A DNA stretch of 64,000 nucleotides from Pratylenchus scribneri. Its lineage: Eukaryota > Nematoda > Chromadorea > Rhabditida > Pratylenchidae. Position 1 is the stretch's first letter; the number at the start of each line of letters is the position of its first letter. The stretch spans positions 248,001-312,000 of the forward strand of contig JAQSEB010000116.1 of NCBI GenBank assembly GCA_030063045.1, in the 5' to 3' direction. Positions 49,879 to 61,118 of this stretch are shown here, piece after piece. Made by a program: the position numbers and the translations under genes. Under the pieces are notes generated by a model that was given only the letters and a program-made list of their open reading frames with translations, was not told the DNA's origin and did no database searches.

Positions 49879-52691
49879 TCATTTTAAATCATTTTTCACC
49901 TCATTCAATTGTTCCATCATTTGAGTTGGTCTATCTTGCTGATCAGCCTCCAAATACTTTTCCCATCTCCTTGTTCTCGGATTGTTGAAGCATTTTTCTG
50001 TTAAATGTTCAAGCCAATTCTGTTTTGAATCTGCATCTCGAATCAAATCGGAGCACAATGGACACCAAGCGCCACCTCGCAGCGGAGGCGCAACTATACA
50101 AATACAAATTTATTGGCAAAATATCATTCCAAACATTGGCATTTTGGATGAGCGCCTGGCTCGTCCGGATATCTGGCCATTCCGCACAAATAACAGTCGA
50201 TGAGTGTGTCACCCAAAAAATGGCATCGCTTTAGGTGATGATCGTTTAGCTCATGTACTTCCACAATTTTATCACAAAATTCGCAACGCGTAAGAAATGG
50301 ACAACTTTTTTGTTTTGGGATATATTGGACCACATTAAAACTCACCGATCGGCCAAATGCAATCGGAGGAAGTCATCATTCTCCAACCATGGATCTCTTT
50401 GTTCACAATATGGGCAAATGCTTAATTTAAGTTGTAGCCATATTATAAGCCGATTTCGCTACTATATTTACCACAAAACATTTCATTAGATTTGGCCTTG
50501 AACATACCTAGTATTTAAGAATAGAGGATCCAATTCATTACCTAAATGTCCTCTAAAAAGTGGATAAAATAAGCGACTTTTCCTCAAAAAATTCTGATTT
50601 TTTCAAACTTATGTAAGCGGGAATTCATAAAATTTGAAAAGGCTAAATTGTATAGGATACGTTAGGCTTTCTAATGGATAATGGTATATTATATTCCCTT
50701 TCAAAATTGGTTATTGCTTCACTGATGAACTATGGACAAAAGAATGACCCAAATATTAAAAAGGTTACTTGAACGTCCCATTTCAATTATTAAAACCAAC
50801 TTTGCGGATGTTTTCACCAATTCCGGGAACAATTTTTCCACCGTCTCATCCTCATCCACCATCGCCATGGGCATTGCTTGATTTGGCCGACGCCATTCCG
50901 GTGCGCCCATATGCAATTTTGTTCGTCTATTCCTTCTCCATTGCATTTTTGCTTGTTCGCCTCCAATCGCCACCGGTCTTGGCAATATTTCCAAGCCACT
51001 TTTCCCATTCTCAATTTGGAAATTCACTCGCTTCCTTGGCTGTTCTTCCCCTTCAATTTGTGGGCTATTTTCCGTTACGCCATCACTTTCATTTGCCACC
51101 TCTTTCTTAGCCACTTCTTCCGTTGCTTTTTCCCTTCTTTTTTGCGCAAATCTTTTGGCCGCCTCCCTCACTCCGTCCAAAGCCTCCAATTCGTGTTGAA
51201 CCCCATCATCTGCCGGTCCTTGAATTGCTCCAACTCGTCTTTGAAGGCGTTGAAGCCGTTGAATTGCATCCTCCACAATCAAATTGGCCTTTCCCCTCTC
51301 CCTGGCCATCGATGGGGGCATTGTGGAACTTCGACGTCGCAATTGTAGTTGATTCACTGCTCGCATCCCCAAAAAACTTGGCCGTCTTCGAGTGGAAAGG
51401 CGACTGTCCGAATCAAAAGTCACCCCGCCATTTACATCTTTCAGAATGCCTTTTCGATTCGGATTTGGCGCCGACAAACTTCGACGATGTCCACCGGCAA
51501 TTGGATTGGAAGTGTCCGATTCCATTGGGAGAATGGCAGGGATTTGTGTGGCTTCTTTCTTCTCATTTTCATCTCCTCCATTGGCCTCATTTATGGCCTT
51601 TTCCACCGCTGATTTGCCCTCAATTTTGGCTTCAACCTTTGTTGGCCTATCTTCCTCCTCCGTTTCCACATCACTGCTATTCTCATCCTCTTCTTCATCA
51701 TCTTTCTCTTCATTTTTCTTTTCCTCTTTCTTCTCATTTTCCTTCTTCCCTTTATGACGACAATGATGTTCACCGGGTCCATCCAAATCCGAAATGTCGT
51801 ATCTTTCGCGCATCATTGTCCCTAAAACGGCACTTTTTGCCCTCCTTCCTCTCCTCCTTTCCCTTCTTCTTCGCCTCTCCTCCTTCCTCGCGGCATCCAA
51901 ATTTTCCCAATCACTTTGTGAATCCGACTTCCTTCGCCCACTTTCATTCATCAATTTTCCCTGACTTTGGCCAATCCACTTTGACTCAATGCCAAATGCT
52001 TTCACCTTTAATTTTTAAGGGATAAATTCGTCAAATTCCCTTCTCTTTTCTAACTTCTTCGCTATCCAATAATAAATCGGCATAAGTGCCAAAAAGAGCA
52101 CGATCGAATTTGTCGCGAATTTGTTTGCTCAATTCCTTGGCCAGCTTCTCCTCACCAAATATTAGTGCATCATTTCGTTTTTTGTCCAACTGTTCAATGT
52201 CCTTTTCCGCTTTTTCCAATAAATTAATTGCCGAATTACAAATTTCCGCCTAAGGGAATAATTCAAAAATACATTCACCCGATCAAATGAAGGAAGGACC
52301 TTTATTTCCCGTTCAGTCAGCCGACTTTTTATGGCCAAATCCTTCAATCGACTTTGCATAATTCGAACGGCCGTCAACGGTTCGAGGCCAGCTTTGGATG
52401 GGCCAAACAGATGAAAGCCTTGTGGATGGAATTTGTGACGATACCTTTAGTACAATTATGCATGATTATGGTCAAAATGCGATTTTACATTAAATATGGC
52501 TTTCCACTTCGAAACTTTTCATCCAATGGATTCATTGTTGAATAGCGAATAATTCGACCATTCTCAACATTTTTATTCCCTTTTTCTTCATTATTGTTAC
52601 AATTTGATTTCCATTTTTCAAATGGACAATAGTATGAAAGAAAATCTTCTGCCGGCTGAGATTGGCTCTTCTCGTTGTAAAGGGAATTCAT
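49879..52691 (-). CDS. CEP104-like ciliary-tip protein, zinc-finger array conserved
   Basis: CEP104 binds microtubule plus ends and the ciliary tip in vertebrates. Seven exons join into 735 residues: 52489-52691, 52300-52444, 52055-52249, 50801-52005, 50346-50420, 50135-50304 and 49879-50093. A coiled coil (EKAEKDIEQLDKKRNDAL) at about residues 120-180 matches the CEP104 coiled coil. The C-terminal Cys/His array matches the CEP104 zinc fingers: CPYCEQRD, then CPFLTRCEFCDKIVEV, then CYLCGMARY, then GGAWCPLCSDL and WLEHL. The middle is a 400-residue low-complexity exon rich in Arg and Glu with a serine-rich stretch. I see neither the N-terminal jelly-roll nor a clear TOG domain, both present in human CEP104 (925 residues). 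A longer upstream start is not excluded. A truncated family-A repeat is in intron 4. Confidence 0.8.
50541..50746. repeat. Family-A element, truncated left arm (copy 17)
   Basis: Starts within the left arm at CCTAAATGTCCTCTAAAAAG; right arm complete to CTATGGACAAAAGAATG. Intron 4 of the CEP104-like gene. Confidence 0.75.
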
Positions 52692-53490
52692 GGGACAATA
52701 ATAATATGAAAATAGGAATTATAGTGAAAGCAAAGAATTTGGAGGAGAATTTGGTTTTTTGTTGTTGCATTCATTTTTGAATGTTCCATTGTTCAATGTT
52801 TCTAGGTAGCAGAATTTTTAAGGCCCAAAAAGCATACAAAAACATCATAAAAATTTGTATTCATTAGCAGAAAAAGGAATTGGAGGGCAATGTCCGTTTG
52901 GAAGCGAGGCAAATAATAATAATAAATCCAAAGAACTGCGGAAATATTTTTGGATGGAATATAAAATCAGATGAAAGAGTTGGATGGAATTGTGCTAGAA
53001 AGATGTAGACAACATGGATTATCTTAAAATTCACAAATTTATGGCCAAAAAGATGGAAAAATTGATGAAAATGGCCATTTAATTTTCTTATTTATATTTA
53101 CGCAAAAGCTGGACAAATCTTAGACCATTCGATAGCCAAAACTTAGCTCTTCAAAAAGACATCAATTTTGTCCAAAACGGTTCAGTGCTTCAAGAGTTAT
53201 GGTTCGAAATATTTTTCAGGGCGTATCGTATATTAGAAATTTAAATTAGAAAAGTGTAATTTTTTTACAACGATTACATTATTTTTGCCAAAATCAAAGA
53301 TCAAAGGTAAGAGATGGAAAGCAAAAAAAAATATAATGCTTTTTGTGGAGAGAAGAGAGAGAATAAATGCGTATTCCTCTAAATCCTTCTGGCCATAAAA
53401 TAGGGCCAAGTTTGCCAATAATTTATTCATAATTTAATATACATTAATTAAATATAAATTCATAATTTTTTATTTTAAATTTCAGCATAA
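52692..53490. other. Divergent intergenic region, CEP104-like / vha-9
   Basis: 800 bp with no gene. A partial family-C arm (GATAGCCAAAACTTAGCTCTT) is seen at about 53100-53215. An acceptor (aaatttcag) ends 5 bp before the vha-9 ATG. Confidence 0.5.
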
Positions 53491-53954
53491 ATGGCATTTG
53501 CACAAAAAGGTAAATTGCTGGCTGTGATCGGCGATGAAGATACCGTTGTTGGCTTCTTGCTCGGTGGAGTAGGTATTCAACATTATTTCTATTTTCTTAT
53601 CAAAATTTATTAAAATTTCAAGGCCAACTCAACAAGGCTCGTAAGCCGAATTTCCTAATTGTTGACAAGAACACGAGCATAGCTGAAATTGAAGATGCAT
53701 TCCGCTCATTTTGTGGACGTAAAGATTTATATTTACTTATAAAATTAGCCCAATTTATTAATTAAGGTGATGACATTGCAATAATACTCATAAATCAACA
53801 TGTGGCCGAAATGATTCGTTACCAAGTGGATCAGCACGTGGCCAGCATTCCAACAGTACTCGAAATTCCCTCAAAGGAAATGCCCTATGACGCATCAAAG
53901 GACAGCATATTGAACCGGGCTCGTGGTTTAATCAATCCAGAAGATATGAAATAA
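53491..53954 (+). CDS. vha-9: V-type proton ATPase subunit F
   Basis: Small subunit of the V1 sector central stalk, which couples ATP hydrolysis to proton pumping in endosomes, lysosomes and excretory membranes. Three exons, 53491-53572, 53623-53718 and 53767-53954, give 121 residues, the normal length. Conserved blocks are [56 protein letters not shown] and [20 protein letters not shown]. The acceptor tttcag ends 5 bp upstream of the ATG, as expected for a trans-spliced message. It ends tail-to-tail with siah-1. Confidence 0.97.
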
Positions 53955-54266
53955 TTTGAAGGACTAAATTAATGACATTTATTCATGTTCCATTCCCTAA
54001 TTCCACCAATCTGCGATGAACAATACACAAGCATACTTAAATAGTTCTAATTTACATTTTTAAACATCGATAAATTCTTTGAACTTTTATTCATGCTTAA
54101 ATTTATTATACAAAATTTTAAGATGCACAAAAAAAAAACATTAAAATTCATTTCAAAATGATATGAACAAAAAATAAAAAGAAGATTCATTTTTATGAAT
54201 GATGAGGACTATTTCCATTCCAAATAAATTTTTCTGAGTATATAAGCAACGAGAGATTCGTTTTTA

Positions 54267-55865
54267 TTAACGGCTCAAATTCATTCCATCCACGCGTTGT
54301 ATTGTGACCTAAAAAATAAATTTGATTTCATTTTTACCAAGTTTACCAAATGAATTAAAATTTACATTAATTCCGAGATTCCCATTCTCCGCGAAGAAAT
54401 TTGCATGGTTTGTATCAAAGGCCAGGCAGTCCGATTGAGAAATGGCAGAAGCCACTCCCTCGTGGATACCTTTAAATAATAAAATAATTTTTAAAAGTAA
54501 TTTAAAAATATACTTCGAGGACTGGCTTCCCAAAATAGGCGGCGTTTATTGTTCGAAAGTTCCAATCTTAATTATAAATATTTAAATTAATAAAATGGAA
54601 AATAAAAAACTTGTAAATGAAGTTTTCTGCCTCCTTTTTGGTCCCAATCAATTGAACAACAGCATAAAACATTTGATAGCTTTGACCACTTTGCCTAATA
54701 AAATTTATGAATTAATTTAAATTCCCCAAAAAATGAATACTCTTGTTTGTCTTGTTTCTCCAAAACAAGCATGAAAAATGCATTGTAGCAAGATTGCATC
54801 ATGACCTTGACGAAATTAAATATAAATTTTATATTTCAAAGTGGAAAAAAAAATTACCCAATCAACGGCACCAGGCAAATTAATATCCGTGGCCAGAAAG
54901 ACAATGTCTTCTCCTTTAAATTTTATTTTACATTATTAAAAATGAATGTAATGTAAAAATTTATTATTAACCTTGCAAAGTTGTGATTGATTTATGCAAT
55001 TTCATCAGATGGTTCATCACATCATTCAAACTGCCTTGCCATTTGCATGAGGCACCAGGGCAAGGACATTGATATGGACTAAATAAAAAAAAATTTAATA
55101 AAGAAAAACTTTTTTTGGGACTAACCGAAACTCGCAAATTTCCTCATGTTCCACTTTTTCATTGTGGAAGAAATATTGTCCGCAACCAGAATGGGCAAAT
55201 TTGCATGGAAATTGAAGACTAATAAATAATTTATGATTTAAAATTGAGTAAATAAACCTGGTGGCTATCTTCTCCATTCCTAAATTTCGAATGCTTGGAA
55301 CCGGTCCTCGGCAAGTTGGACAAGCCGAAACCTTTGGACGACAATTCCCACACACCAAATGCCCAGATTGGCATTGCAAATAAGGTGGAAGCATGTAATC
55401 TAAAATAAATTAAAATTATTCATTTATTCATATTTCCAAGTCTTACCCATACAAACTGGGCATTCGAATGCTGAGAGTAATTCGGAACTTGCTGCCGCTG
55501 GTCCTATTGGGAGGATTGCTTGTCCGGTTGAATGGTTGATAATGGCTGCAGCAATTGCCTGAGAAGAGGTTGGCGGAATTTGCTGAGGAGCAGCAAAACC
55601 GGCTGGCAATGAATTCACCATCATTGCTAAAGTTTAATATTTTAAAAAGATTAAAAATGTACTTCTTACTTGCTGGTTGTGTTGCCGAAACTTTTGAAGC
55701 ATTTCGAGGATTTGGAAAACAAAAGTTCGCCGACCCTGTTGTAAAGTTCGACGACACTGTCGTTGTTTCAGTATTTGTAAGTGAAGATGATGTAATTGAC
55801 GATGCTGGAGATGGCGGATCACTGCCCGAATTTGATGGCATTTGTTGCTGTTGTGATTTGTCCAT
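54267..55865 (-). CDS. siah-1: SIAH-family RING E3 ubiquitin ligase
   Basis: Orthologue of seven-in-absentia ligases, which ubiquitinate targets for proteasomal decay. Eleven exons join into 373 residues: 55670-55865, 55447-55626, 55258-55399, 55126-55218, 54972-55078, 54858-54913, 54741-54805, 54611-54694, 54514-54566, 54366-54469 and 54267-54308. A Ser/Thr/Gln-rich N-terminus of about 115 residues is followed by the RING ([27 protein letters not shown]), two SIAH zinc fingers ([26 protein letters not shown]), and the substrate-binding domain with [32 protein letters not shown] and [17 protein letters not shown]. The last exon is short. Introns are mostly 45-60 bp. Its start lies 453 bp from the divergent cir-1 start. 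Confidence 0.97.
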
Positions 55866-56318
55866 TGTTTTGCTTGATTTTTATGGATGGGTGAATTCTA
55901 AAATTTTTAATTGATGAATATGTTTGTTATTTTTACAACCAAATAAAATTATTTAGCAAATAACTTTAATTGCATTCATAAAAGTTAGATTTTATATGCA
56001 AAACAAAAATCAAGCTAAGCTAATAAAAGGTTAGTTTATCGATTTTTTTGATGGCGATTGCCAAAAAAATTAGAAAATTTTCTTGTATGATTCATCACTC
56101 ATCAATCATCATCATCACATTAAATTTTTTCTTTTTTTCTTTTTAGTTTTTAAGGTCTAGCTAGAGCTGACAGCTGAGCTAGCTTTATAGTTTTTCCAGT
56201 TCAAGTGGTTTAATTGTGAAAGTGGCTAATTAATTGCCAAGTAATCTGAATTATTCCATATATTATTATTTCTTTCAGATTTTATTTAATTTCGGCAATT
56301 TGAAATAATAAAACGAAA

Positions 56319-57811
56319 ATGGGGAAAGGCTTCCAAAATTTTATGTCCAAGAAGGACTTCCATCCAAGTGCTTGGTGGAATCTAAAAAGAGTAAGCTATA
56401 TCTATCTAATATTTAAATTAATTACAATTTTATTAAGAAATGGGAAGCGGAACAAAAGGACGATATGGAGAAGAAACGACAAGAAGAGCTTCGAGTTCAA
56501 TATCAAAAGGAGCAGGAAATGTTCAACAACAAAGCACTGTTGGGCGACGAAAAAGCCAGGCTTGGCCTCTCATTCATGTACGATGCACCGGCCGGAATCA
56601 ATAAGAAAAAGGAAGAGGGACCAGAGCCAAAATTTGAATGGCAACGAAAATACAATGCACCGCGAGAAGATTGGGCCAAGGGCAATGAACTGATCCAGGA
56701 CCAGCCATTTGGCATACAGGTTCGAAATGTTCGCTGTGTAAAATGCCGAACATGGGGCCATTTGAACACGGACCGAGAATGTCCACTCTATGGGATGAGC
56801 GGGAATGCGGAAGAATCGGGATGTAAGTTTGACATTCATTATGGTCAAAATTCAATTATTACCAATTTAAATTTAGATGCAAATAATCCATCGGATTTGA
56901 TCAAAGAATTGCACAGATCAGAGGCAGGTCCGTCTACATCTTCAAGCTCAGCTCCGCCGATAAAGCAAGAAGTAAAAGAAGAAATAAAACCGGAAATAAA
57001 GAAGGAAAAGTCGGCGAAGAAATCGAAAAAGGAAAAGCACGGAAAATCATCACGAAGTCGAAAACGTCATTATTCCACCACATCCGAAGAATCCGATGAG
57101 GATAATAAGGAAGAGGAGGACAAGAAACCGGAACCGGTGGACCAAGAACAATTGTTGGAAAATATGCGAGAAGAACACAATTTAAAATTCAAGACGGGCA
57201 TTCTCAGCGAATTGCGGGCGGAGGAAAGCATAAAGGTTTGGAACGGGGGAAAATTGGTTAAATAAAAAACATTGACGGTGATATTACCAATAAATTTTTT
57301 TGAAATTTTTTGACCGAAGAGAGGATCTTCACTTTTGGCATAATTCAGGTCTTGGGTTCGAACCCGCTTTGAGGAGAATAATTTTTTAAGTTGGTAACAC
57401 TTTAAAAATAGATTTTAGGGCAAAATATTCGTCATCTGACCTAAAATAAAAATTTATTTTCAGAAATTGACATCCGTGGTGGACACTGGCGAGCAGAAAC
57501 AATACCAAGCATTTCTGATGAGTTTGAGCGAGAAGAAACGCGAAAAATTAATGAAGAAAATATTAAAAGCCGATTTGGCCAATGAGGAGGAAAAGAAGTC
57601 AAAGAAAAGCAAAAAGTCGGAAAAGAAGAAGAATAAGAAGCATAAAAGACGAGAATATGAGAGCAGTGATGAGGACGAAGGGGAGGAGGATAGAAGAAAT
57701 GATCGGCACAGAGGGAGAGATCGACACAATTCGGAACATCAAGGAGGAGGACACCGAAGAGGATCGGATGATTATAGAAATGGAGGAAAATATTCTTCTG
57801 GTCGTCGATAA
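56319..57811 (+). CDS. cir-1: CIR1-like CBF1-interacting corepressor / splicing-associated protein
   Basis: CIR1 links CBF1/CSL to histone deacetylase complexes and also associates with splicing factors in the nucleus. Four exons, 56319-56390, 56438-56822, 56877-57235 and 57464-57811, give 387 residues. The N-terminus [16 protein letters not shown] and the segment [15 protein letters not shown] with [19 protein letters not shown] (zinc knuckle) are near-identical to vertebrate CIR1. The remainder is Lys/Glu/Ser-rich with [17 protein letters not shown] basic runs. An acceptor (tttctttcag) lies 40 bp before the ATG. It is the first of four closely spaced same-strand genes; intron 3 carries a tRNA-like B-box repeat. 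Confidence 0.95.
57285..57415. repeat. tRNA-related (SINE-like) fragment 1
   Basis: Contains a B-box-like GGTTCGAACCC preceded by GGCATAATTCAGGTCTT. It lacks a cloverleaf, so it is not an intact tRNA gene. Similar blocks occur twice at 59935-60115. Confidence 0.55.
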
Positions 57812-57992
57812 AACATTAAATTTTTTTGAACTTTTAATCGAATTTCCTATGTAATTTTTATGGAATTGGATGGAATTGGAATAAAATTGTAGCCTAGAAA
57901 ATTTATATAAGTGCAATTTTGTTTATTCAATTTAAATATTTCATTACTTTATTTTAATTTAAAATATTATTTAATTGAATTTATTTTTACGA

Positions 57993-58461
57993 ATGACCGT
58001 CAAAATTGTTGAATCACTGGAAAATTTGATCAAATTGACGCCGGATGTTCAATCAATTTTAATATTGGATCGGGATGGTGTCCCGATTGTCAGTGCCGGC
58101 GAAGACATTCGAAATCGAAGCCAATACTCTGTCTCCTACAATACGCTGGTTGAACAAGCACGGAAGCTGGGAATGGGGACGCAGAAATTTTGGATATTCC
58201 GCTATGAAATGAATCAAGTAAATTATTTATTAATTTGCTCAAATTTAATTGTTTTTATTTTAGGTTGTTCTACTCAACATTGGTCAATTCGCCATTTTTA
58301 TTATGGCATCCGCCGCCGCCAACACCGGCATTCTTTGCACTTTGCATTCCCAATTGAGGCCAATTTTGGATGAATGCGAAATTGTGGTGAATGAGGTCAC
58401 AAATGGACAAACAACGACCACAACAACAACAATTATGGGACAAAGTCCGAGGAAGCAATGA
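57993..58461 (+). CDS. lmtr-3: LAMTOR3 (MP1)-like Ragulator subunit
   Basis: Roadblock-fold scaffold of the lysosomal Ragulator complex, which recruits Rag GTPases and TORC1 and scaffolds MEK/ERK. Two exons, 57993-58217 and 58264-58461, give 140 residues. Shared LAMTOR3 stretches are SILILDRDGVPIVSAGED, VVLLNIGQFAIFIMAS and SANTGILCTLHSQLRPILDE-type C-terminal helix, extended by a Thr-rich tail (TTTTTTIMG). The chosen ATG lies 182 bp after the cir-1 stop, a spacing typical of nematode operons, although no convincing acceptor is seen directly before it. Confidence 0.9.
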
Positions 58462-58636
58462 ATAAAATTATTTAATTTGATTGGTTTTATATTTGTCATT
58501 CTTGCTTTTTTTCATATCGATTATTGAATAAATATTTTATTTCATAATTTTTACATATTAAAAAGCTAATTTTTTGCTTTTTTTATATTTCCAAATTAAT
58601 CATTTTTCATAATAAATAAATAAATTGAAAAATTAG

Positions 58637-59383
58637 ATGGACGATTCGCAACCGGGTACATCCAAAGCGAGTGAACAAATGCGAAATGTGAGTGGCGAAA
58701 ATGCCGACAATTCCATGGAAGGAGATATTCAATTTGCGCAAGGACTGCTCAATAGTATCAATCAAAATCAAAGGACCATGGAGAGAGGTTTTTATTAAAT
58801 TAATTATAAAAAATATACACCGAAAAAAAAAACACTGAACATGCCAAAAAAGATTTTAACAATTTAGAAGTTTATCCTAAACTCCTGAACCTTATACTCT
58901 AGATCTCATCAAGACACATAATTTGATTATGTTTCGGTTTGGGTTTAACCAATCCTAACTTAGTTTTGAACCATTAAACCCAAAATAGGTTTAAACTGTT
59001 TAATACCTTTTAATTGTCGACCAAACCATAACAAATTATATACCATATATTATTCAACGTGTTTTGACTAGCTCTATTCAATTGGGCATATGGTTTGGGA
59101 ATGTAGGATTTTAGGATAAACCCCCTTCTTAAACCAAATTATTTTGGTGACATTTTCAAATGTTTTTTCATCAAATTCAATCAATTTTTTTATAGGGTTG
59201 GGCACATTTGAGAATGAGCCGGCACTTCGCAATAAGCTGTCAATGTTGCAACAAGAGGAACAGGCACTTCTCTCATTCCTCACCAAACTTCGCTCTCATC
59301 AACGAACACTGATTTTGGAACAACAACGATTGACCAGTATGTATGAGGAGAAGGCAAAAGAGGAGGACAATTCTCGAAATTAA
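58637..59383 (+). CDS. Small coiled-coil protein, possibly SNAPC5-like
   Basis: Two exons, 58637-58787 and 59196-59383, encode 112 residues. The N-terminus is polar. Residues about 60-100 form a helix with LRNKLSMLQQEEQALLSFL and LILEQQRLTSMYEE, a heptad-like pattern. The arrangement of Leu and Glu resembles the start of SNAPC5 (a small snRNA-activating-complex subunit), but the match is short and this name is only a suggestion. The ATG follows directly on an acceptor (aaaattag|ATG), 176 bp after lmtr-3. A family-B repeat fills the intron. Confidence 0.65.
58813..59150. repeat. Family-B element with TTTAAACC core, copy 6
   Basis: CACCGAAAAA-type left tip, a GTTTAAACTGTTTAATACC core and ATAACAAATTATATACC. 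It is intronic. Confidence 0.75.
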
Positions 59384-59628
59384 TGGACAATTAATATTTG
59401 ATTTTATATGTTGATCTCTTATTCTCATAAAAATATTGTTTTTTATTTCTGACTTCAATTACCTATTTTCTTTCAAGACATAAAAATTTATTGATTATTA
59501 TTTATTGATTTTATTGATTGGATTTCCATAATTTATTATTTAATTAAAATTTGGATAATTTTATTATAATTTTCATCGATTTATTAGAATTAGAAGAAAT
59601 TAAAAACATTTTGGAGAATAATTTTGCG

Positions 59629-61118
59629 ATGGCATTTGAAGAGACAGTGAAAAAATCGGTTAAATTTGCGATTTCAGCGGATGGAGAAAAACAGGTAAAA
59701 TGCAAAATAATTTATTTAAATATCATTTTGATTTTTTAGAAGAAGCAAAAGAAGGATAGTGACAAAAAGCAGAAGAAGGAGAAGAAAATGCCGAAAAACA
59801 TGGTTAATGGAAGTGGAAGCAAAGCAATGAAAAAGGCAAGTCAAAACGCATCAATCGGAGTTAAATTATCTTTATTAAGTTTAAGCTAATTAGGTTTATA
59901 AATAAAATTTTATCAAAAAATATTTTATGAAAATTGCCCTTAACTTTGGCAATGTTTAGATCACGGGTTCGAATTCGAAACCGTTCAAGGGAAGCTATTT
60001 TTTTGGTATTGTTTATTACAAATTTTTTAGCTCAAATGGGTATCCTTCACGTTTACAATATTTAGGTCGCGGGTTCGAGTCCGCTCAGAGAAAGCTATTT
60101 TTTCGGGCATTGTAAACACTTTTATTTAATTTTAAGTCCAATTTTAAACAAAATAAATTATTTAGAACCAAAAATACTTAACCAAATCCAAAATAATTCA
60201 ATTATATTATTCACATTTTTCTTCAGGACAAAAAGCATCTCACTTTCCACAATTGCACCGTCGTTCGATTTTGGCCTCTGCTCATGACCACCTGTCATTA
60301 CACAAATATGGATACACTCAAGGTGAAAATCCAATTTTATATCAATTTTAAATCCAATTTTTTTCAGGTGAAAATCTCCAAAAAAGGCATCAAGAAATTA
60401 ACTCTTCTCAATTCGAATGAATCTCCGGATCCGGATTCCATTGCTGAATTTTCATTGCCGACGGCGGAAGATGGATTTGTGTTGGTGCAAAGCAAATCGG
60501 CGCCGGAGAAATGCTTTTGGATTACTCGGGTGAATTTTTAAATTCAAATTAATAGTTAATTTACCGAAAAAAATCATCCGAAAAGATTATTTAACGGTTC
60601 AGAATTTTATCCTAAACCCACAAGCTTTACATTCAATTGATAGATTTCGTCAAGAGGCATCATTTAATCATATTTTGACCTATTAGGTTTAACCAAATTC
60701 TAACTTAGTTTTGAACCATTAAACCAAAATGGGTTTGAACCATTTAATATCCTTTAATTGTTGACCAAACCATAACAAATTATAATTATACCCATTATTT
60801 GATTGATGCGTCTTAATCAACTTTTTCCAATTGAGTTTATGAATTTAGGATAAACCATTAGAATTATTTTGGTATTATTTATTTTTCGGCAAATTAAATA
60901 CCAATACTAATCGAAATTTAAAATCAATTCCATAAAAAATATATTCAATTTATTTTATATTTAAGGATAAACCGTATAAGAAAATTGGCTTCTTGATCCA
61001 TTTCCCAAAGGCGAAAAAGGCCACTCAATTCTGTGAATTCATGATGAATAACATCACCGACGACAATAATGATGATGAGAATGTGGAAGTGGAGGAACAA
61101 CAAGAGAATGGAGAATAA
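59629..61118 (+). CDS. Unrecognised protein with a possible PH-like fold
   Basis: Five phase-0 exons, 59629-59694, 59740-59835, 60227-60322, 60368-60529 and 60966-61118, give 190 residues. A Lys-rich linker (KKQKKDSDKKQKKEKK) precedes a beta-rich part: LTFHNCTVVRFWPLLM, KVKISKKGIKKLTLLN, DGFVLVQSK, CFWITR, IGFLIHFPKAKKATQFCEF. The strands-then-helix order is PH-like, but I recognise no named family. The tail is acidic. The exon 2 donor is GC (AAG|gcaag). An acceptor (ttattag) ends at 59588, 41 bp before the ATG and 246 bp from the previous gene. A family-B repeat and tRNA-like repeats lie in its introns. Confidence 0.7.
59935..60115. repeat. tRNA-related (SINE-like) fragments 2 and 3, tandem
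   Basis: Two successive blocks each with a GGGTTCGA B-box-like core (59960 and 60072) followed by a GAAGCTATTTTTT or GAAAGCTATTTTTT tail and ATTGT. Same layout as 57285-57415. Confidence 0.6.
60553..60902. repeat. Family-B element with TTTAAACC core, copy 7
   Basis: Tips TTAATTTACCGAAAAAAAT and TTATTTTTCGGCAAATTAAA are good inverted repeats, enclosing the family core. It lies in the last intron of the 59629-61118 gene. Confidence 0.8.

Noticed and set aside
51123..52025. Plus-strand 300-residue frame
   Set aside because: It is the antisense shadow of the CEP104-like exon 50801-52005, which is supported by phase and flanking conserved exons.
57340..57390. tRNA gene because of a perfect GGTTCGAACCC
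   Set aside because: No A-box, acceptor stem or anticodon arm can be drawn around it.
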